Below are positions 1-9,473 of a stretch of 64,000 nucleotides of DNA, piece after piece. Source of the stretch: RGIG4608 sp045643885. GTDB lineage: Bacteria; Bacillota; Clostridia; Oscillospirales; CAG-272. Positions within the stretch are counted from its first letter, which is position 1, and each line of letters begins with the position of its first letter. Where the stretch lies: positions 1 through 64,000 of the forward strand of contig JAZRFY010000014.1 of assembly GCA_045643885.1 (NCBI GenBank), written 5' to 3'. A program made the position numbers and the translations under genes. The notes below the pieces were generated by a model, which did no database searches, had not been told where the DNA came from, and saw nothing but the letters and a program-made list of their open reading frames with translations.

Positions 1-1529
1 TCGCTGTATCCCTCAAAATGCTCAACCATTCGCTGAAGAACGGTTGCTCTTTGCAAAAGCTCGTCTCTCTGAAGCTTAACTGCATTAAGGGAGTCAGTAA
101 TTTCAGCCTTTTCCTCAGTCAATGCTTCGACTTTTTCGGCAGAAGCTGTAATGATTTCATCCTTTTCAGCAATCTGCGACTTAAAACCTGCTGCATTTTC
201 CTCGCATCTGTCTGCCTCTTCCTTAAGCGCGATGCCTTCTTCTTCGTATTTCTCAATCTCAGCCTCAAGGTCCTGGGATTTTGTTCCGTCAGTAACCTTA
301 GAGGATTTAAGAACGTCTATTCTTACCTTAAGATCGGTAGCCGAATTTTCCTCAACGGTAAGCTCGTCAAGAGCCTCTTCAAGCTCTCTTTTTATAACCT
401 GAACCTTAAGTGAGACCTCTTGCTGAAGTGTGAGAAATTCAAGCCTTTGATCCATAAGCTTCTTATGCTCGTCAGCCTGCTCGGTACGTCTGTCGTCGTA
501 AGTTTTTCTCGTCTGGTTAACGTTAGCCTCGCTCTTGGTTATCTCTTCAATTCTCTCGTTACACTGAGCTATAAGCTCTGCAGAATGAGCAAACTGAGAT
601 TCAGCCACTCGGAGCGCGTTATCAAGCTTATGTAAGCTTTCGGTAACTTCTCTGATTTTATCAAAGACTCTGCCCGAATTCGCCTTGTTTTCCTGAAGCT
701 TATTGAATATATCGTCATTCTGAGCATTAAGGTCGTTGATTATCTGCTCAACGATTTCAAGCTCATGCTTCGAAAGCTTAAGAGTATTCTCGGCATTTGA
801 AATATCCTCTCTTATCTGCTTTGTATCATAAAGCCAGAGAGATACGTCAGCCTTTTTCTTCTCCTCGTATATTGCAAGTCCCTTACGAGCCTTTTCTGCC
901 TCCTTTTCAAGAGGACCTACCTGTGCACTGATTTCAGTAAAGATATCGTTGACACGAGTCATATTGTCCTCGGTCTGTGCAAGCTTTCTTTCACTCTCGG
1001 TCTTCTTGTGACGGAATTTTGCAATACCTGAAGCATCCTCAAATATGCTTCTTCTGTCCTCACTCTTACGGGAGATGATTTCAGCAATCTTACCCTGACC
1101 GATAATGGAATAGCCCTCTCTACCGATACCTGTATTCATAAACAGCTCATAGATGTCACGAAGACGAACTGCGCGCTTGTTGATGAAATACTCACTCTCT
1201 CCTGAGCGATAATATCTTCTTGTTACAATAACCTCGTCATAGGGAGCGTCAAGTCGGTTTTCGGGATCGGTGTTGTCAAAGGTTACTGAAACCTCGGCAA
1301 AGCCCATGGGCTTTCTTGAATCTGCACCACCGAAAATTACGTCCTCCATCTTGCTTGAACGAAGGCTCTTTGATGATATCTCACCGAGAACCCAACGCAT
1401 AGCGTCGGAAATATTCGATTTACCACTTCCGTTAGGGCCGACGATAACTGTTGCGCCGTGCTCAAACGTAAGCTTTGTTTTATCAGGGAAAGACTTAAAT
1501 CCCTGCATCTCAAGACTCTTTAAATACAA
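1..1529 (-). CDS. smc: Chromosome segregation ATPase SMC, N-terminal part (runs off window)
   Basis: Structural maintenance of chromosomes ATPase, which organises and segregates the chromosome with ScpA and ScpB. About 509 N-terminal residues are present. They start with YLKSLEMQGFKSFPDKT, carry the Walker A motif GPNGSGKSN near residue 33 and the FINKRAVRLRDI and IGREGYSIIGQGKI head motifs, and then become a long charged coiled coil up to the window edge, where the hinge would begin. I chose a TTG start at 1529-1527 because AGGAGG lies just upstream and the N-terminus then matches the family; the nearby ATG is out of frame. It is the last visible gene of the rnc-radical SAM-smc operon, 28 bases after its neighbour. 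Identification is very secure; the start is inferred. Confidence 0.95.
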   Translation of the reverse strand, partial: MYLKSLEMQGFKSFPDKTKLTFEHGATVIVGPNGSGKSNISDAMRWVLGEISSKSLRSSKMEDVIFGGADSRKPMGFAEVSVTFDNTDPENRLDAPYDEVIVTRRYYRSGESEYFINKRAVRLRDIYELFMNTGIGREGYSIIGQGKIAEIISRKSEDRRSIFEDASGIAKFRHKKTESERKLAQTEDNMTRVNDIFTEISAQVGPLEKEAEKARKGLAIYEEKKKADVSLWLYDTKQIREDISNAENTLKLSKHELEIVEQIINDLNAQNDDIFNKLQENKANSGRVFDKIREVTESLHKLDNALRVAESQFAHSAELIAQCNERIEEITKSEANVNQTRKTYDDRRTEQADEHKKLMDQRLEFLTLQQEVSLKVQVIKRELEEALDELTVEENSATDLKVRIDVLKSSKVTDGTKSQDLEAEIEKYEEEGIALKEEADRCEENAAGFKSQIAEKDEIITASAEKVEALTEEKAEITDSLNAVKLQRDELLQRATVLQRMVEHFEGYS

Positions 1530-1557
1530 AGTCGCATCCTCCTATTCTCAGGATAGA

Positions 1558-2580
1558 TTATATTAGATTAAAATCTATTATAATATTATACCTCAAAAGT
1601 TCATTTTTTTCAAGAACTTTTACTCTCTTTATGAAGTATTTTTGGCATATTTTTTCAATATTTTTTCGTTTTTGACCAACGATTTTTGAAATTTCTCCTT
1701 TTGGACAAAAAACCGTGATGGAATCAGGCATTTTTTCACCCTCAAAGTTATCAAGCTGCTCGCACATTTTATCGAAATACAAAGCACTCATTGAAAGCTC
1801 TCCGATGGCACTGTGATTAGCTCCTCCTGCAACGAGGGAGTCATCCGAAAGATTTTCACCTGCACATAGTCCAACTCTTATGCATGGCACGTCGTGCTCT
1901 GCAAAAATTTTCAATGCTTCCTTTGTTCGATACACTGCTTCGTCAGTAGAAAGAGCCTCATATTCCCCACCCTGCATCATCGTACAAAGCTCGGTGTCAT
2001 AGAAAACGACAGTGGGATATATTCTTGCTCCGTCAGCACCCATTTCACATATTTTCTCAGCACATGCCCTCTCCTTTTCAACACTTGACGAGGGCAAGCC
2101 AATCATCATTTGACCGATAAGGGAAAATCCTCTTTCCTTGATCATAGCGCATGCACGCTCGGCTTGAAGTGAGGTGTGTCCTCTCTTCGTTTTTTCAAGC
2201 ACCTCATCGTCCATGCTCTGAAGTCCTAGCTCGATGGTCTTTACCGAGTAGGAAGAAAGAATATCAAGTATCTCATCACTGATATAGTCAGGTCTTGTGG
2301 AGAGTCTTATCGACGAAACCTTACCTTTTTTCACATAACCTTCAGCAAGGGACAAAAGGCTTATCATCAGCTCTCTGTCTATACCTGTAAACGATCCGCC
2401 AAAAAATGCAATCTCAACTTCATCGCCTTCATTCACGGTGGAAAGCACGTCGCAAATCTCGTTTTCAACCTTTGAAATATCAAAGGATAGCTTACCCGAT
2501 ATCGAGCGTTGATTACAAAAAACGCACATATTCGGACATCCCATATGGGGTATAAAAATGGGGATATTTATATGCCTCAC
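1558..2580 (-). CDS. Radical SAM protein of the Elp3-like family
   Basis: A 340-residue radical SAM enzyme. The CX3CX2C cluster motif is visible as CPNMCVFC near the N-terminus, followed by FFGGSFTG and the strand motifs STRPDYI and ELGLQSMDDEVL, typical of the Elp3/COG1243 radical SAM group. These proteins bind a 4Fe-4S cluster and cleave S-adenosylmethionine; the substrate of this clostridial branch is not known to me. It lies between rnc and smc, a conserved position in Clostridia. I chose GTG at 2580 because AGGAGAG lies 9 bases upstream; an upstream GTG at 2643 has no usable ribosome binding site. It lacks the C-terminal acetyltransferase domain of true Elp3. Confidence 0.88.
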   Translation of the reverse strand: MRHINIPIFIPHMGCPNMCVFCNQRSISGKLSFDISKVENEICDVLSTVNEGDEVEIAFFGGSFTGIDRELMISLLSLAEGYVKKGKVSSIRLSTRPDYISDEILDILSSYSVKTIELGLQSMDDEVLEKTKRGHTSLQAERACAMIKERGFSLIGQMMIGLPSSSVEKERACAEKICEMGADGARIYPTVVFYDTELCTMMQGGEYEALSTDEAVYRTKEALKIFAEHDVPCIRVGLCAGENLSDDSLVAGGANHSAIGELSMSALYFDKMCEQLDNFEGEKMPDSITVFCPKGEISKIVGQKRKNIEKICQKYFIKRVKVLEKNELLRYNIIIDFNLI

Positions 2581-2661
2581 GTCAATTTTCTCTCCTTTCT
2601 GACTGTCTTTAAAAAGCAAGAAAGGGAATCGGGCAAAAAACACGATTCCAATTCTTAAATA

Positions 2662-3375
2662 TTATATTTCTCCAAACAAAGCAAGTGCCTCTTTTGCGGC
2701 ATTCTGCTCTGCCTCTCTCTTGGTTTTTCCCGTACCTCTTCCAATGATATTGGAGTTAAGTCTTGCCTCAACCTCAAAAATCTTTTCGTGATCGGGACCG
2801 CTTGAGCCAACCATAATGTAGGTAAGTGTGTCAACTCCGGATTGCTGAATAATCTGCTGAAGCTCGGACTTATAGTCCTTAACTATCTTACCCTTCTCCC
2901 AAGCGTCAAGCTCCTTTTCAAAGAAAGGCTTCATAAGTCCTGCAATAAAGGTCATTCTATCTGCAGCACCGTCAAGATAGATAGCACCAAGAAGTGCCTC
3001 AAACGTATTTTCAAGCAAGGACTTTCTCTCTCTTGCATTGTTCTTCTCTTCTCCGTTTCCAAGGAAGAGGAAATCACCAAGATAAAAGGTCTTTGCATAT
3101 GAGGAAAGTGCATCACGGCAAACAATTACTGCGCGACGGCGTGTAAGCTCACCCTCAGGAAAATCGGGATACTTATTGAAAAGATAATCTGCAGCAATAT
3201 TGGAAAGCACGCTGTCACCAAGAAATTCAAGGCGCTCGTTGCACTCAACTGTAATTCCCTTGAGCTTAAGCTCGTTTGAATATGAGGAATGAGTAAGCGC
3301 AGTTTTGAGATGAGCAATATTTTTAAATGTATAGCCGATCTTTTTTTCAAGCTCGTGTAAGTTTGTATTCTGCAT
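2662..3375 (-). CDS. rnc: Ribonuclease III
   Basis: Double-strand-specific endoribonuclease that processes rRNA precursors and structured mRNAs. The signature ERLEFLGDSVLS is present, followed by the catalytic C-terminal acidic stretch LLENTFEALLGAIYLDG, and a double-stranded RNA binding domain occupies about the last 75 residues (DYKSELQQ to the end). The length, 237 residues, is normal. The start chosen is the second ATG, 9 bases after AAAGGA; the first ATG touches the Shine-Dalgarno sequence. It sits between trmFO and the radical SAM gene with short gaps, so it is cotranscribed. Confidence 0.96.
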   Translation of the reverse strand: MQNTNLHELEKKIGYTFKNIAHLKTALTHSSYSNELKLKGITVECNERLEFLGDSVLSNIAADYLFNKYPDFPEGELTRRRAVIVCRDALSSYAKTFYLGDFLFLGNGEEKNNARERKSLLENTFEALLGAIYLDGAADRMTFIAGLMKPFFEKELDAWEKGKIVKDYKSELQQIIQQSGVDTLTYIMVGSSGPDHEKIFEVEARLNSNIIGRGTGKTKREAEQNAAKEALALFGEI

Positions 3376-3391
3376 CGTCTTCATTCCTTTC

Positions 3392-4732
3392 TTATTTTTT
3401 CATTTCTGCGATGACCTTGTCCATCGCCTCAAGAGCGCGATTTGCAACGATTTCATACTTTGCAATCTTGCCACCCTTTACTCTATAGCCAAGAGGCTCA
3501 ATAATACCGAAATTCGCATTCATCGGCACAAATTTACCCATACTTCCGTTCTGTACGTAGCTTGCCATCGAGCCAATCATAGTGGTGTCAGGGAAAATTG
3601 TTCCCTCAGTACCAAGTGCTCTTGCAGCAGCATTAATTCCTGCAACAAGTCCACTTCCCGCAGACTCGATATATCCCTCAACGCCCGTCATCTGACCGGC
3701 AAAGAAGATATTGGGATTATTTATCATTGAATAATCGTTTTTAAGAAGTCCGGGAGAGTTAAGATATGTGTTTCTATGCATGATTCCGTATCTCAAAAAT
3801 TCTGCATTTTCAAGTCCGGGAATCATTCTGAATACTCTTCTCTGCTCGGGGAAGGTAAGGTGAGTCTGGAAGCCAACGATGTTGTACATCGTTCCCTCCT
3901 TGTTCTCCTTACGAAGCTGAACAACTGCAAAGGATTCCTCCTTTGTTCTAGGATCAACAAGTCCAACTGGCTTTAAAGGACCGTAGCAAAGCGTGTCATA
4001 GCCTCTCTTTGCCATTACCTCAACGGGCATGCATCCTTCAAATACCTGAAGCTTTTTCTTTTGCTCCTCGCGGTCAAACTCCTTGATCTCTGCCTCTTTT
4101 GCACTAATAAGCGCATTATAAAAGTCATCGTATTGCTCACGGGTCATAGGGCAGTTGATATAATCAGCATCGCCCTTATCATATCTTGATGCAAAGAAAG
4201 CAACGTCCATGTTGATGCTTGAAAAATCAACGATGGGAGCTGCAGCATCAAAGAAATGAAGACCTGAGCATCCAAGCTCGTTTTCAATATATTCAGCCAT
4301 AGCGTCACTTGTAAGAGGACCTGTTGCGATAACAGTTATCTCGTCCTTGTCAACGCTTGTCATCTCCTTATCGATAACTTCGATATTGGGATGATTTTTG
4401 ATTTTTTCGGTGATATAGGCAGAGAAAAGCTCTCTGTCAACGGCAAGAGCTGAACCGGCAGGCACCTTTGTTGCCTCTGCCGCCATCATTATAAGTGAAT
4501 CGAGACGGCGCATCTCCTCCTTGAGCAAGCCAACAGCGTTTGTCACACTGTCAGAACGCAAGGAGTTGGAGCAAACAAGCTCAGCAAAGCCATCGTGATG
4601 GTGAGCAGGAGTATATTTGTGAGGCTTCATCTCATAAAGTCTCACCTTAACCCCTCGCTCAGCTATCTGCCAGGCAGCTTCGCATCCGGCAAGTCCTGCA
4701 CCGTATACGTTAACTATCTTATTTTCAGTCAT
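3392..4732 (-). CDS. trmFO: Methylenetetrahydrofolate-tRNA-(uracil-5-)-methyltransferase TrmFO
   Basis: FAD- and folate-dependent enzyme that makes ribothymidine at position 54 of tRNA. The N-terminal dinucleotide-binding loop reads VYGAGLAGCEAAWQ; CSNSLRSD, the YEMKPHKYTPAHH segment and the C-terminal FAGQMTGVEGYIES are family hallmarks. Its 446 residues fit the family (about 435-450). The ATG follows the topA stop by two bases, which implies translational coupling; a TTG two codons earlier would overlap topA. Gram-positive bacteria commonly place trmFO next to topA. There is nothing odd about the protein. Confidence 0.96.
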   Translation of the reverse strand: MTENKIVNVYGAGLAGCEAAWQIAERGVKVRLYEMKPHKYTPAHHHDGFAELVCSNSLRSDSVTNAVGLLKEEMRRLDSLIMMAAEATKVPAGSALAVDRELFSAYITEKIKNHPNIEVIDKEMTSVDKDEITVIATGPLTSDAMAEYIENELGCSGLHFFDAAAPIVDFSSINMDVAFFASRYDKGDADYINCPMTREQYDDFYNALISAKEAEIKEFDREEQKKKLQVFEGCMPVEVMAKRGYDTLCYGPLKPVGLVDPRTKEESFAVVQLRKENKEGTMYNIVGFQTHLTFPEQRRVFRMIPGLENAEFLRYGIMHRNTYLNSPGLLKNDYSMINNPNIFFAGQMTGVEGYIESAGSGLVAGINAAARALGTEGTIFPDTTMIGSMASYVQNGSMGKFVPMNANFGIIEPLGYRVKGGKIAKYEIVANRALEAMDKVIAEMKK

Positions 4733-4734
4733 TT

Positions 4735-7026
4735 TCAATCTTCCTGTTCCTTAAGGGGCTCTGCGTCCTTTTTGAATCCACATTCCTTATCTGCACAGAC
4801 AAAAAGGTTCTTTCCCTTCTTTCTGAAGAGTGTCTTGCCACAGTCGGGGCAATGCTCGTTTGTGGGCATATCCCATGATGAGAAATTACACTTGGGGTAA
4901 TGCTCGCAGCTATAGAATACACTCTTGTTTCTGCCGTATTTTGTTATTACCTTGCCACCGCAAGTGGGACACGGAACGTCAAGCTCCTTGGTCTTTGTCT
5001 TAATGAATTTGCACTCAGGGTATCTTAAGCAAGCATAGAATGAACCGTATCTGCTTGAGCGAAGCACCATATCGGAGCCACACTTTTCGCACTTGAAGTC
5101 GGCAATAACGTCCTTCTTCTGTTCCTTCTTCTCTTCCTCGGGCTTTTGCTCTGCAACGGGTGCAAGAGGCTTTGTATTTCTGCACTTGGGGAAGTTGGGA
5201 CATGCTGCGAATTTGCCGAATTTACTTGTTCTGACAACCATCTTGCTTCCGCACTTGTCGCAAATGATGTCTGTTTCTTCAACGGGAACCTTGATTTCTG
5301 CAGAGCCAATCTTTGCGTCCGCCTTTTCAAGATCGCGCTTGAAATCGTTCCAGAAATCACTAAGCACGTCAAGATAATCGAGAGCACCGTCCTCGATCTT
5401 GTCAAGGTCGGTTTCCATATTTGCAGTAAAGCGATAGTCAACTACGTCCTTGAAATTTTCTTCCATGATCTTAGTGGTAAGTGTTCCAAGCTGAGTGGGA
5501 ACAAGCACCTTACCGTCACGGCGAACGTAGTTTCTCGCGATAATTGTTGTGATAATGGGAGTGTAGGTACTAGGTCTGCCAATACCCTTCTCCTCGAGGA
5601 ATTTGATAAGAGACGCCTCTGTATATCTGGGAGGTGCTTCTGTAAAGTGCTTTTCGGGATTAACTGAGAGCATATCGAGAGCTTCTCCGTCCTTGAGTGC
5701 GGGAATTCTGATATCCTTAACAACAGCAACCTCATCGTTTTGAGCGCTTACCTCTTCAGTTGCCTCATAAACTGCCATATAGCCCTGGAAAGCAACTGTA
5801 TATCCACTTGCACGGAAAATATATCCGTTATTTTCAAAGTCAGCTGTGATTGTATTAAGCTTTGCAGACTGCATCTGGGATGCAACGAATCTCTCCCAAA
5901 TGAGCTTATAAAGCTTATACTGGTCGGGTGTAAGTGCCTTTCTGATAAGCGCGGGAGTAAGCTCTACCTTTGAAGGTCTGATAGCCTCGTGAGCATCCTG
6001 TGCACCCTTGCTTGCCTTGAACTTTCTGGGCGACTTGGGAGCATATTCCTCACCGTATTTTTCAACGATGAATGCCTTTGCCGCACTCTGTGCATCGTCA
6101 GAGATTCTGAGAGAGTCAGTTCTCATGTAGGTAATAAGACCCTGAACACCACCAAGATCAGTACCGATATTTATACCCTCGTAAAGCTCCTGTGCAACTC
6201 GCATAGTACGGGCAGACTGGAAGCCGAGCTTGTATGCTGCCTCCTGCTGCATTGTTGAAGTTGTAAAGGGAGGAGCGGGAAGCTTCTGCTTATCGGATTT
6301 CTTTACGGACTTAACAAAGAACTGTCCGTTCTCGATAGCGCAAAGCACCTTGCTTGCATCAGCCTCGTTTGAAAGTTTGATCTTTCCCTTCTCATTACCG
6401 AAGAAACGAACGGAAACACTCTTTCCATCACTATTCTTAAGCTCTGCCTCGATGGTCCAGTATTCAACGGGAACGAAAGCACTTATCTCCTGCTCTCTTT
6501 CAACGATGATTCTTGTAGCAACGGACTGAACACGTCCTGCAGAAAGACCACTCTTAACTGTCTTCCAAAGAAGGGGACTGATCTTATAACCAACGATTCT
6601 ATCAAGAAGACGTCTTGTCTGCTGAGAGTTTACAAGATTCATATTGATGTTTCTGGGCTCCTTGATGGAAGCCTTAACAACTGTGGGAGTAATCTCGTTG
6701 AAGCTTACTCTGAGAGTATTTTCAACAGGAATTCCAAGAACAGTTGCAAGATGCCATGCAATAGCCTCACCCTCACGGTCAGGGTCAGTTGCAAGGAAGA
6801 TTTTCTTTGCTCCCTTTGCTTCCTTCTTGATCTCCTTGATGAGATCGCCCTTACCTCTGATGTTTATATAATGAGCCTCAAAGTCGTTTTCAATATCAAT
6901 TCCGAGTGTGCTCTTGGGGAGATCGCGAAGATGTCCCTTAGATGCCATTACTTTATAATTTGAACCGAGATATTTCTTTATCGGTCCTACCTTTGTGGGT
7001 GACTCCACTATAACAAGATTTGCCAT
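4735..7026 (-). CDS. topA: DNA topoisomerase I
   Basis: Type IA topoisomerase that relaxes negative supercoils. The Toprim domain is at the N-terminus (VIVESPTKVGPIKKYLG, DPDREGEAIAWH) and the active-site tyrosine lies in TYMRTDSLRIS. After about residue 590 come four successive zinc-ribbon motifs beginning CDKCG, CEKCG, CPTCG and CPDCG. The 763-residue length is somewhat above average because of the fourth ribbon. The start is the ATG after AAAGGAATCAAT, not the GTG-type codon five residues upstream. It lies between dprA and trmFO, the usual Gram-positive order. Confidence 0.97.
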   Translation of the reverse strand: MANLVIVESPTKVGPIKKYLGSNYKVMASKGHLRDLPKSTLGIDIENDFEAHYINIRGKGDLIKEIKKEAKGAKKIFLATDPDREGEAIAWHLATVLGIPVENTLRVSFNEITPTVVKASIKEPRNINMNLVNSQQTRRLLDRIVGYKISPLLWKTVKSGLSAGRVQSVATRIIVEREQEISAFVPVEYWTIEAELKNSDGKSVSVRFFGNEKGKIKLSNEADASKVLCAIENGQFFVKSVKKSDKQKLPAPPFTTSTMQQEAAYKLGFQSARTMRVAQELYEGINIGTDLGGVQGLITYMRTDSLRISDDAQSAAKAFIVEKYGEEYAPKSPRKFKASKGAQDAHEAIRPSKVELTPALIRKALTPDQYKLYKLIWERFVASQMQSAKLNTITADFENNGYIFRASGYTVAFQGYMAVYEATEEVSAQNDEVAVVKDIRIPALKDGEALDMLSVNPEKHFTEAPPRYTEASLIKFLEEKGIGRPSTYTPIITTIIARNYVRRDGKVLVPTQLGTLTTKIMEENFKDVVDYRFTANMETDLDKIEDGALDYLDVLSDFWNDFKRDLEKADAKIGSAEIKVPVEETDIICDKCGSKMVVRTSKFGKFAACPNFPKCRNTKPLAPVAEQKPEEEKKEQKKDVIADFKCEKCGSDMVLRSSRYGSFYACLRYPECKFIKTKTKELDVPCPTCGGKVITKYGRNKSVFYSCEHYPKCNFSSWDMPTNEHCPDCGKTLFRKKGKNLFVCADKECGFKKDAEPLKEQED

Positions 7027-7054
7027 ATTGATTCCTTTCACCTTTGATTGTGAG

Positions 7055-8434
7055 TTATTTTCTGATATACATTCCGCCCGGCAATGAGCTTATAAGTCCC
7101 TTGATTTCGAGGATAGTAAGCGTTGCCATTACCGTGCCGATTCCGTAGCCACTCCTTACAAGAAGGTCGGGAGACACGGGCTTGTCGCAGGGGAGCTCGT
7201 TAAATATGCTTCTCTGCTCTTTGGTAAGCCCCTCAAGAGCGCTTTCATCAAGCTCAAGAGTCTTGCTTGACGTTGTCTCTTCGGGTTTACTTTTATTTTC
7301 AGTATCTGCTTTTGCCGTCTCACCCATCTTCTTTATCTTGGGTACTGAATAGTAGTCACTATTCTGCTCGGCATTATTATTAAGCTCGTCATTGAGCTTT
7401 TTAAGCAATGCCTTGGGTGATTCCTTGGGTCCTTTGCCGTAGCAATCTGCCGAAATTCCGAGCTGAACGAGTATGTCCTGGTCGAAATCGGAGCTAAGCT
7501 CCCCTTGACGGAGCTTAACGGCATCAACGAGCCTTGAATGGTTTTCAAAATAATACTGTAATATATCACGGGCGCCCGTTATTGCAAGTGCGCCGTTTTT
7601 GATAAGATGATTAGGTCCTTCGCTCATCGGCTCTTCAATGCTACCGGGGAGTGCATAGACCGTTCTTGACTGCTCTGCTGCGCAGTCGGCCGTAATAAGT
7701 GCTCCGCTTCTTATAGGGGCTTCAACCACGAGTGTTCCTTCACTCAATGCACTTATTATTGCATTTCGTTCGGGGAAATTATTCTTATATGCCGGTGTGC
7801 CCGGATGATATGCCGTGAGCACTGCACCGTGCTCGCAAATGTATTTTCTGAGCTTTCTGTGTTGCTTAGGATAAATAACGTCGATTCCGCAACCCAAAAC
7901 TGCGATAGTCGTTCCTCTGCCACCGATTGCACCTGCGTGCGCAACGCTATCTATGCCAAGTGCCATTCCACTTACAACAACGGCTCCTGCAGAGGCAAGC
8001 TCATATGCTATTTTATAGCCTGCTCGCATGCCGTATTCCGTCATCTTGCGAGTACCTACCATGGAAACGCAAAGCTTGTTATTAAGGTTTGGCATATTTC
8101 CCATATAGTAAAGCACTATAGGGGGATTTTTCATCGACTTAAGGCTTTCGGGATATATGGAATCCCCGTAAGTGATAATTCCAACGTTATTCCACTTGCA
8201 GTAATCGTATATTGACATAGCCTCGCCAAGATCCTTGTTTACAAGTGAAATTATCTGCATCTCACTAAGCACCGATGCATCTCTTAGCGTATGCTCGTCA
8301 GCCTCGTATATCTTACGAGGAGAGCCCGAAAACGCATCAAGCAATCTTTGAAAAACGGTGTTTTGATTATTCAGTTTTAAAGAGAGCCACAACCAATAGG
8401 TCTGCTCGGATTTTTTAAACCACTTGTTATCCAT
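7055..8434 (-). CDS. dprA: DNA processing protein DprA
   Basis: Rossmann-like DprA/Smf protein that loads RecA on incoming single-stranded DNA during transformation. The core motifs SMVGTRKMTEYG, SGMALGIDSVAHAGA and VLGCGIDVIYPKQH are intact. About 100 residues of low-complexity linker (rich in K, E, T, S) separate the core from a C-terminal winged helix (LTKEQRSIFNELPCDKP to the end), as in longer DprA proteins. The ribosome binding site is weak. It lies in the topA operon. comEC is in the same window, so at least two competence-type genes exist here, but dprA is also widespread in non-transformable Firmicutes. Confidence 0.95.
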   Translation of the reverse strand: MDNKWFKKSEQTYWLWLSLKLNNQNTVFQRLLDAFSGSPRKIYEADEHTLRDASVLSEMQIISLVNKDLGEAMSIYDYCKWNNVGIITYGDSIYPESLKSMKNPPIVLYYMGNMPNLNNKLCVSMVGTRKMTEYGMRAGYKIAYELASAGAVVVSGMALGIDSVAHAGAIGGRGTTIAVLGCGIDVIYPKQHRKLRKYICEHGAVLTAYHPGTPAYKNNFPERNAIISALSEGTLVVEAPIRSGALITADCAAEQSRTVYALPGSIEEPMSEGPNHLIKNGALAITGARDILQYYFENHSRLVDAVKLRQGELSSDFDQDILVQLGISADCYGKGPKESPKALLKKLNDELNNNAEQNSDYYSVPKIKKMGETAKADTENKSKPEETTSSKTLELDESALEGLTKEQRSIFNELPCDKPVSPDLLVRSGYGIGTVMATLTILEIKGLISSLPGGMYIRK

Positions 8435-8465
8435 ATTACCGTAAAAATCTGATTTTATTTTTATT

Positions 8466-9278
8466 TTATTTTATTTTGTAAAGCTCCCACATACAAACGG
8501 ATGCTGCAATCGACGCGTTAAGTGATTCACTTCCTGCCTCCATAGGAATGAAAAGACATTCCGTGCAAGCATCAATGACTTCGTCCGAAAGACCGTGCCC
8601 CTCGTTGCCTATAACAATGGCATCTCCAAGCTTTAAATCAAATGATCCAAGCTTTTTCGCATCACCCTTAAGAGCCGCCGCATAAACGTCAGCGCCCTGC
8701 TCTCTCATTGCCTTAACCAAATCAGCAACGTTTTCCACCTCAACAATTCTCTGTGTAAACAATGCCCCCATAGCTGCTCTTACAGTTTTGGGATTGTAAA
8801 GGTCGGCACAGTCGGAGCTTATGATAAGAGTGTCTACAGAAAACGCCTTTGCCGTTCTTATCACAGTTCCGAGGTTGCCGGCATCTCTCACACTTTCGAG
8901 AATGAGGGTAGTGCCATTCTTCGTTTCGTTTGCAAGCACCTCATAATTTGCATTTTTTATTACGTTTTCAAGGTATGAGCAAACAGTTATTACTCCCTCG
9001 GGAGCCTGCTCGTCAGTAAGCTTTTCAAAAGCTTCGTCTGAAACAAGATATACTCTTGAACCCAAATTTGCATCTTCAACTGCGCACTTGACAGCTGCGC
9101 TTGCACTATCCATAACGAAAACGTATTCAATTTCAACGCCCTTTTCGAGCGCCTCTGAAAAGAGCTTGATACCGTCAAAACGGAAAAGATGCTCAGCTTT
9201 TCTATATTTTTTATCCTTGAGCTTTGCCATCTTTACGATAAGATTGTTAGCTCTGGATGAGATATATTGCCACTCCAT
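8466..9278 (-). CDS. SpoU/TrmH-family RNA 2'-O-methyltransferase
   Basis: SPOUT-class methyltransferase that methylates a ribose 2'-OH in rRNA or tRNA; the exact site cannot be read from the sequence. An N-terminal substrate-binding domain (about residues 1-100) precedes the knotted SAM-binding domain, with motif 1 LESVRDAGNLGTVIRTA, motif 2 IVIGNEGHGLSDE and motif 3 SESLNASIAASV. The length of 270 residues is typical of the TrmH/RlmB-like group often found next to pheS or infC operons. It is the first gene of the operon running to smc. A GGAG lies about 12 bases before the ATG, a rather long spacing. Confidence 0.9.
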   Translation of the reverse strand: MEWQYISSRANNLIVKMAKLKDKKYRKAEHLFRFDGIKLFSEALEKGVEIEYVFVMDSASAAVKCAVEDANLGSRVYLVSDEAFEKLTDEQAPEGVITVCSYLENVIKNANYEVLANETKNGTTLILESVRDAGNLGTVIRTAKAFSVDTLIISSDCADLYNPKTVRAAMGALFTQRIVEVENVADLVKAMREQGADVYAAALKGDAKKLGSFDLKLGDAIVIGNEGHGLSDEVIDACTECLFIPMEAGSESLNASIAASVCMWELYKIK

Positions 9279-9389
9279 AAACGGTTTTTACTCCTTTCAA
9301 AACGATAAAATCGACTGTTATAAGCATTCAAAAACCAACGAAAAAAGTGGTTTTTTGTTGACTTTTAAACACTCATAAAATCACCTAAC

Positions 9390-9429
9390 GGTACAGTTTG
9401 GCTCAAATTCGAGCTCAAAACTGTACCGA
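9390..9429. repeat. 40-base imperfect inverted repeat
   Basis: Outer arms CGGTACAGTTT and AAACTGTACCG pair perfectly, and inner segments GGCTC and GAGCTC extend the symmetry. It lies between the rplT terminator and the methyltransferase operon, so it is either part of that operon's 5' leader or an operator. No uridine run follows it on either strand, so it is not a simple terminator. Confidence 0.6.
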
Positions 9430-9440
9430 TAAATATGACA

Positions 9441-9470
9441 AAAAACCCGGCAGACCGGGTTTTTTTGCTA
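9441..9470 (-). terminator. Intrinsic terminator of the infC-rpmI-rplT operon
   Basis: On the minus strand, CCCGGTCTGCCGGG forms a GC-rich hairpin followed by six T residues, directly downstream of the rplT stop codon. A-runs on the other side make it nearly symmetrical. Confidence 0.9.
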
Positions 9471-9473
9471 TAA

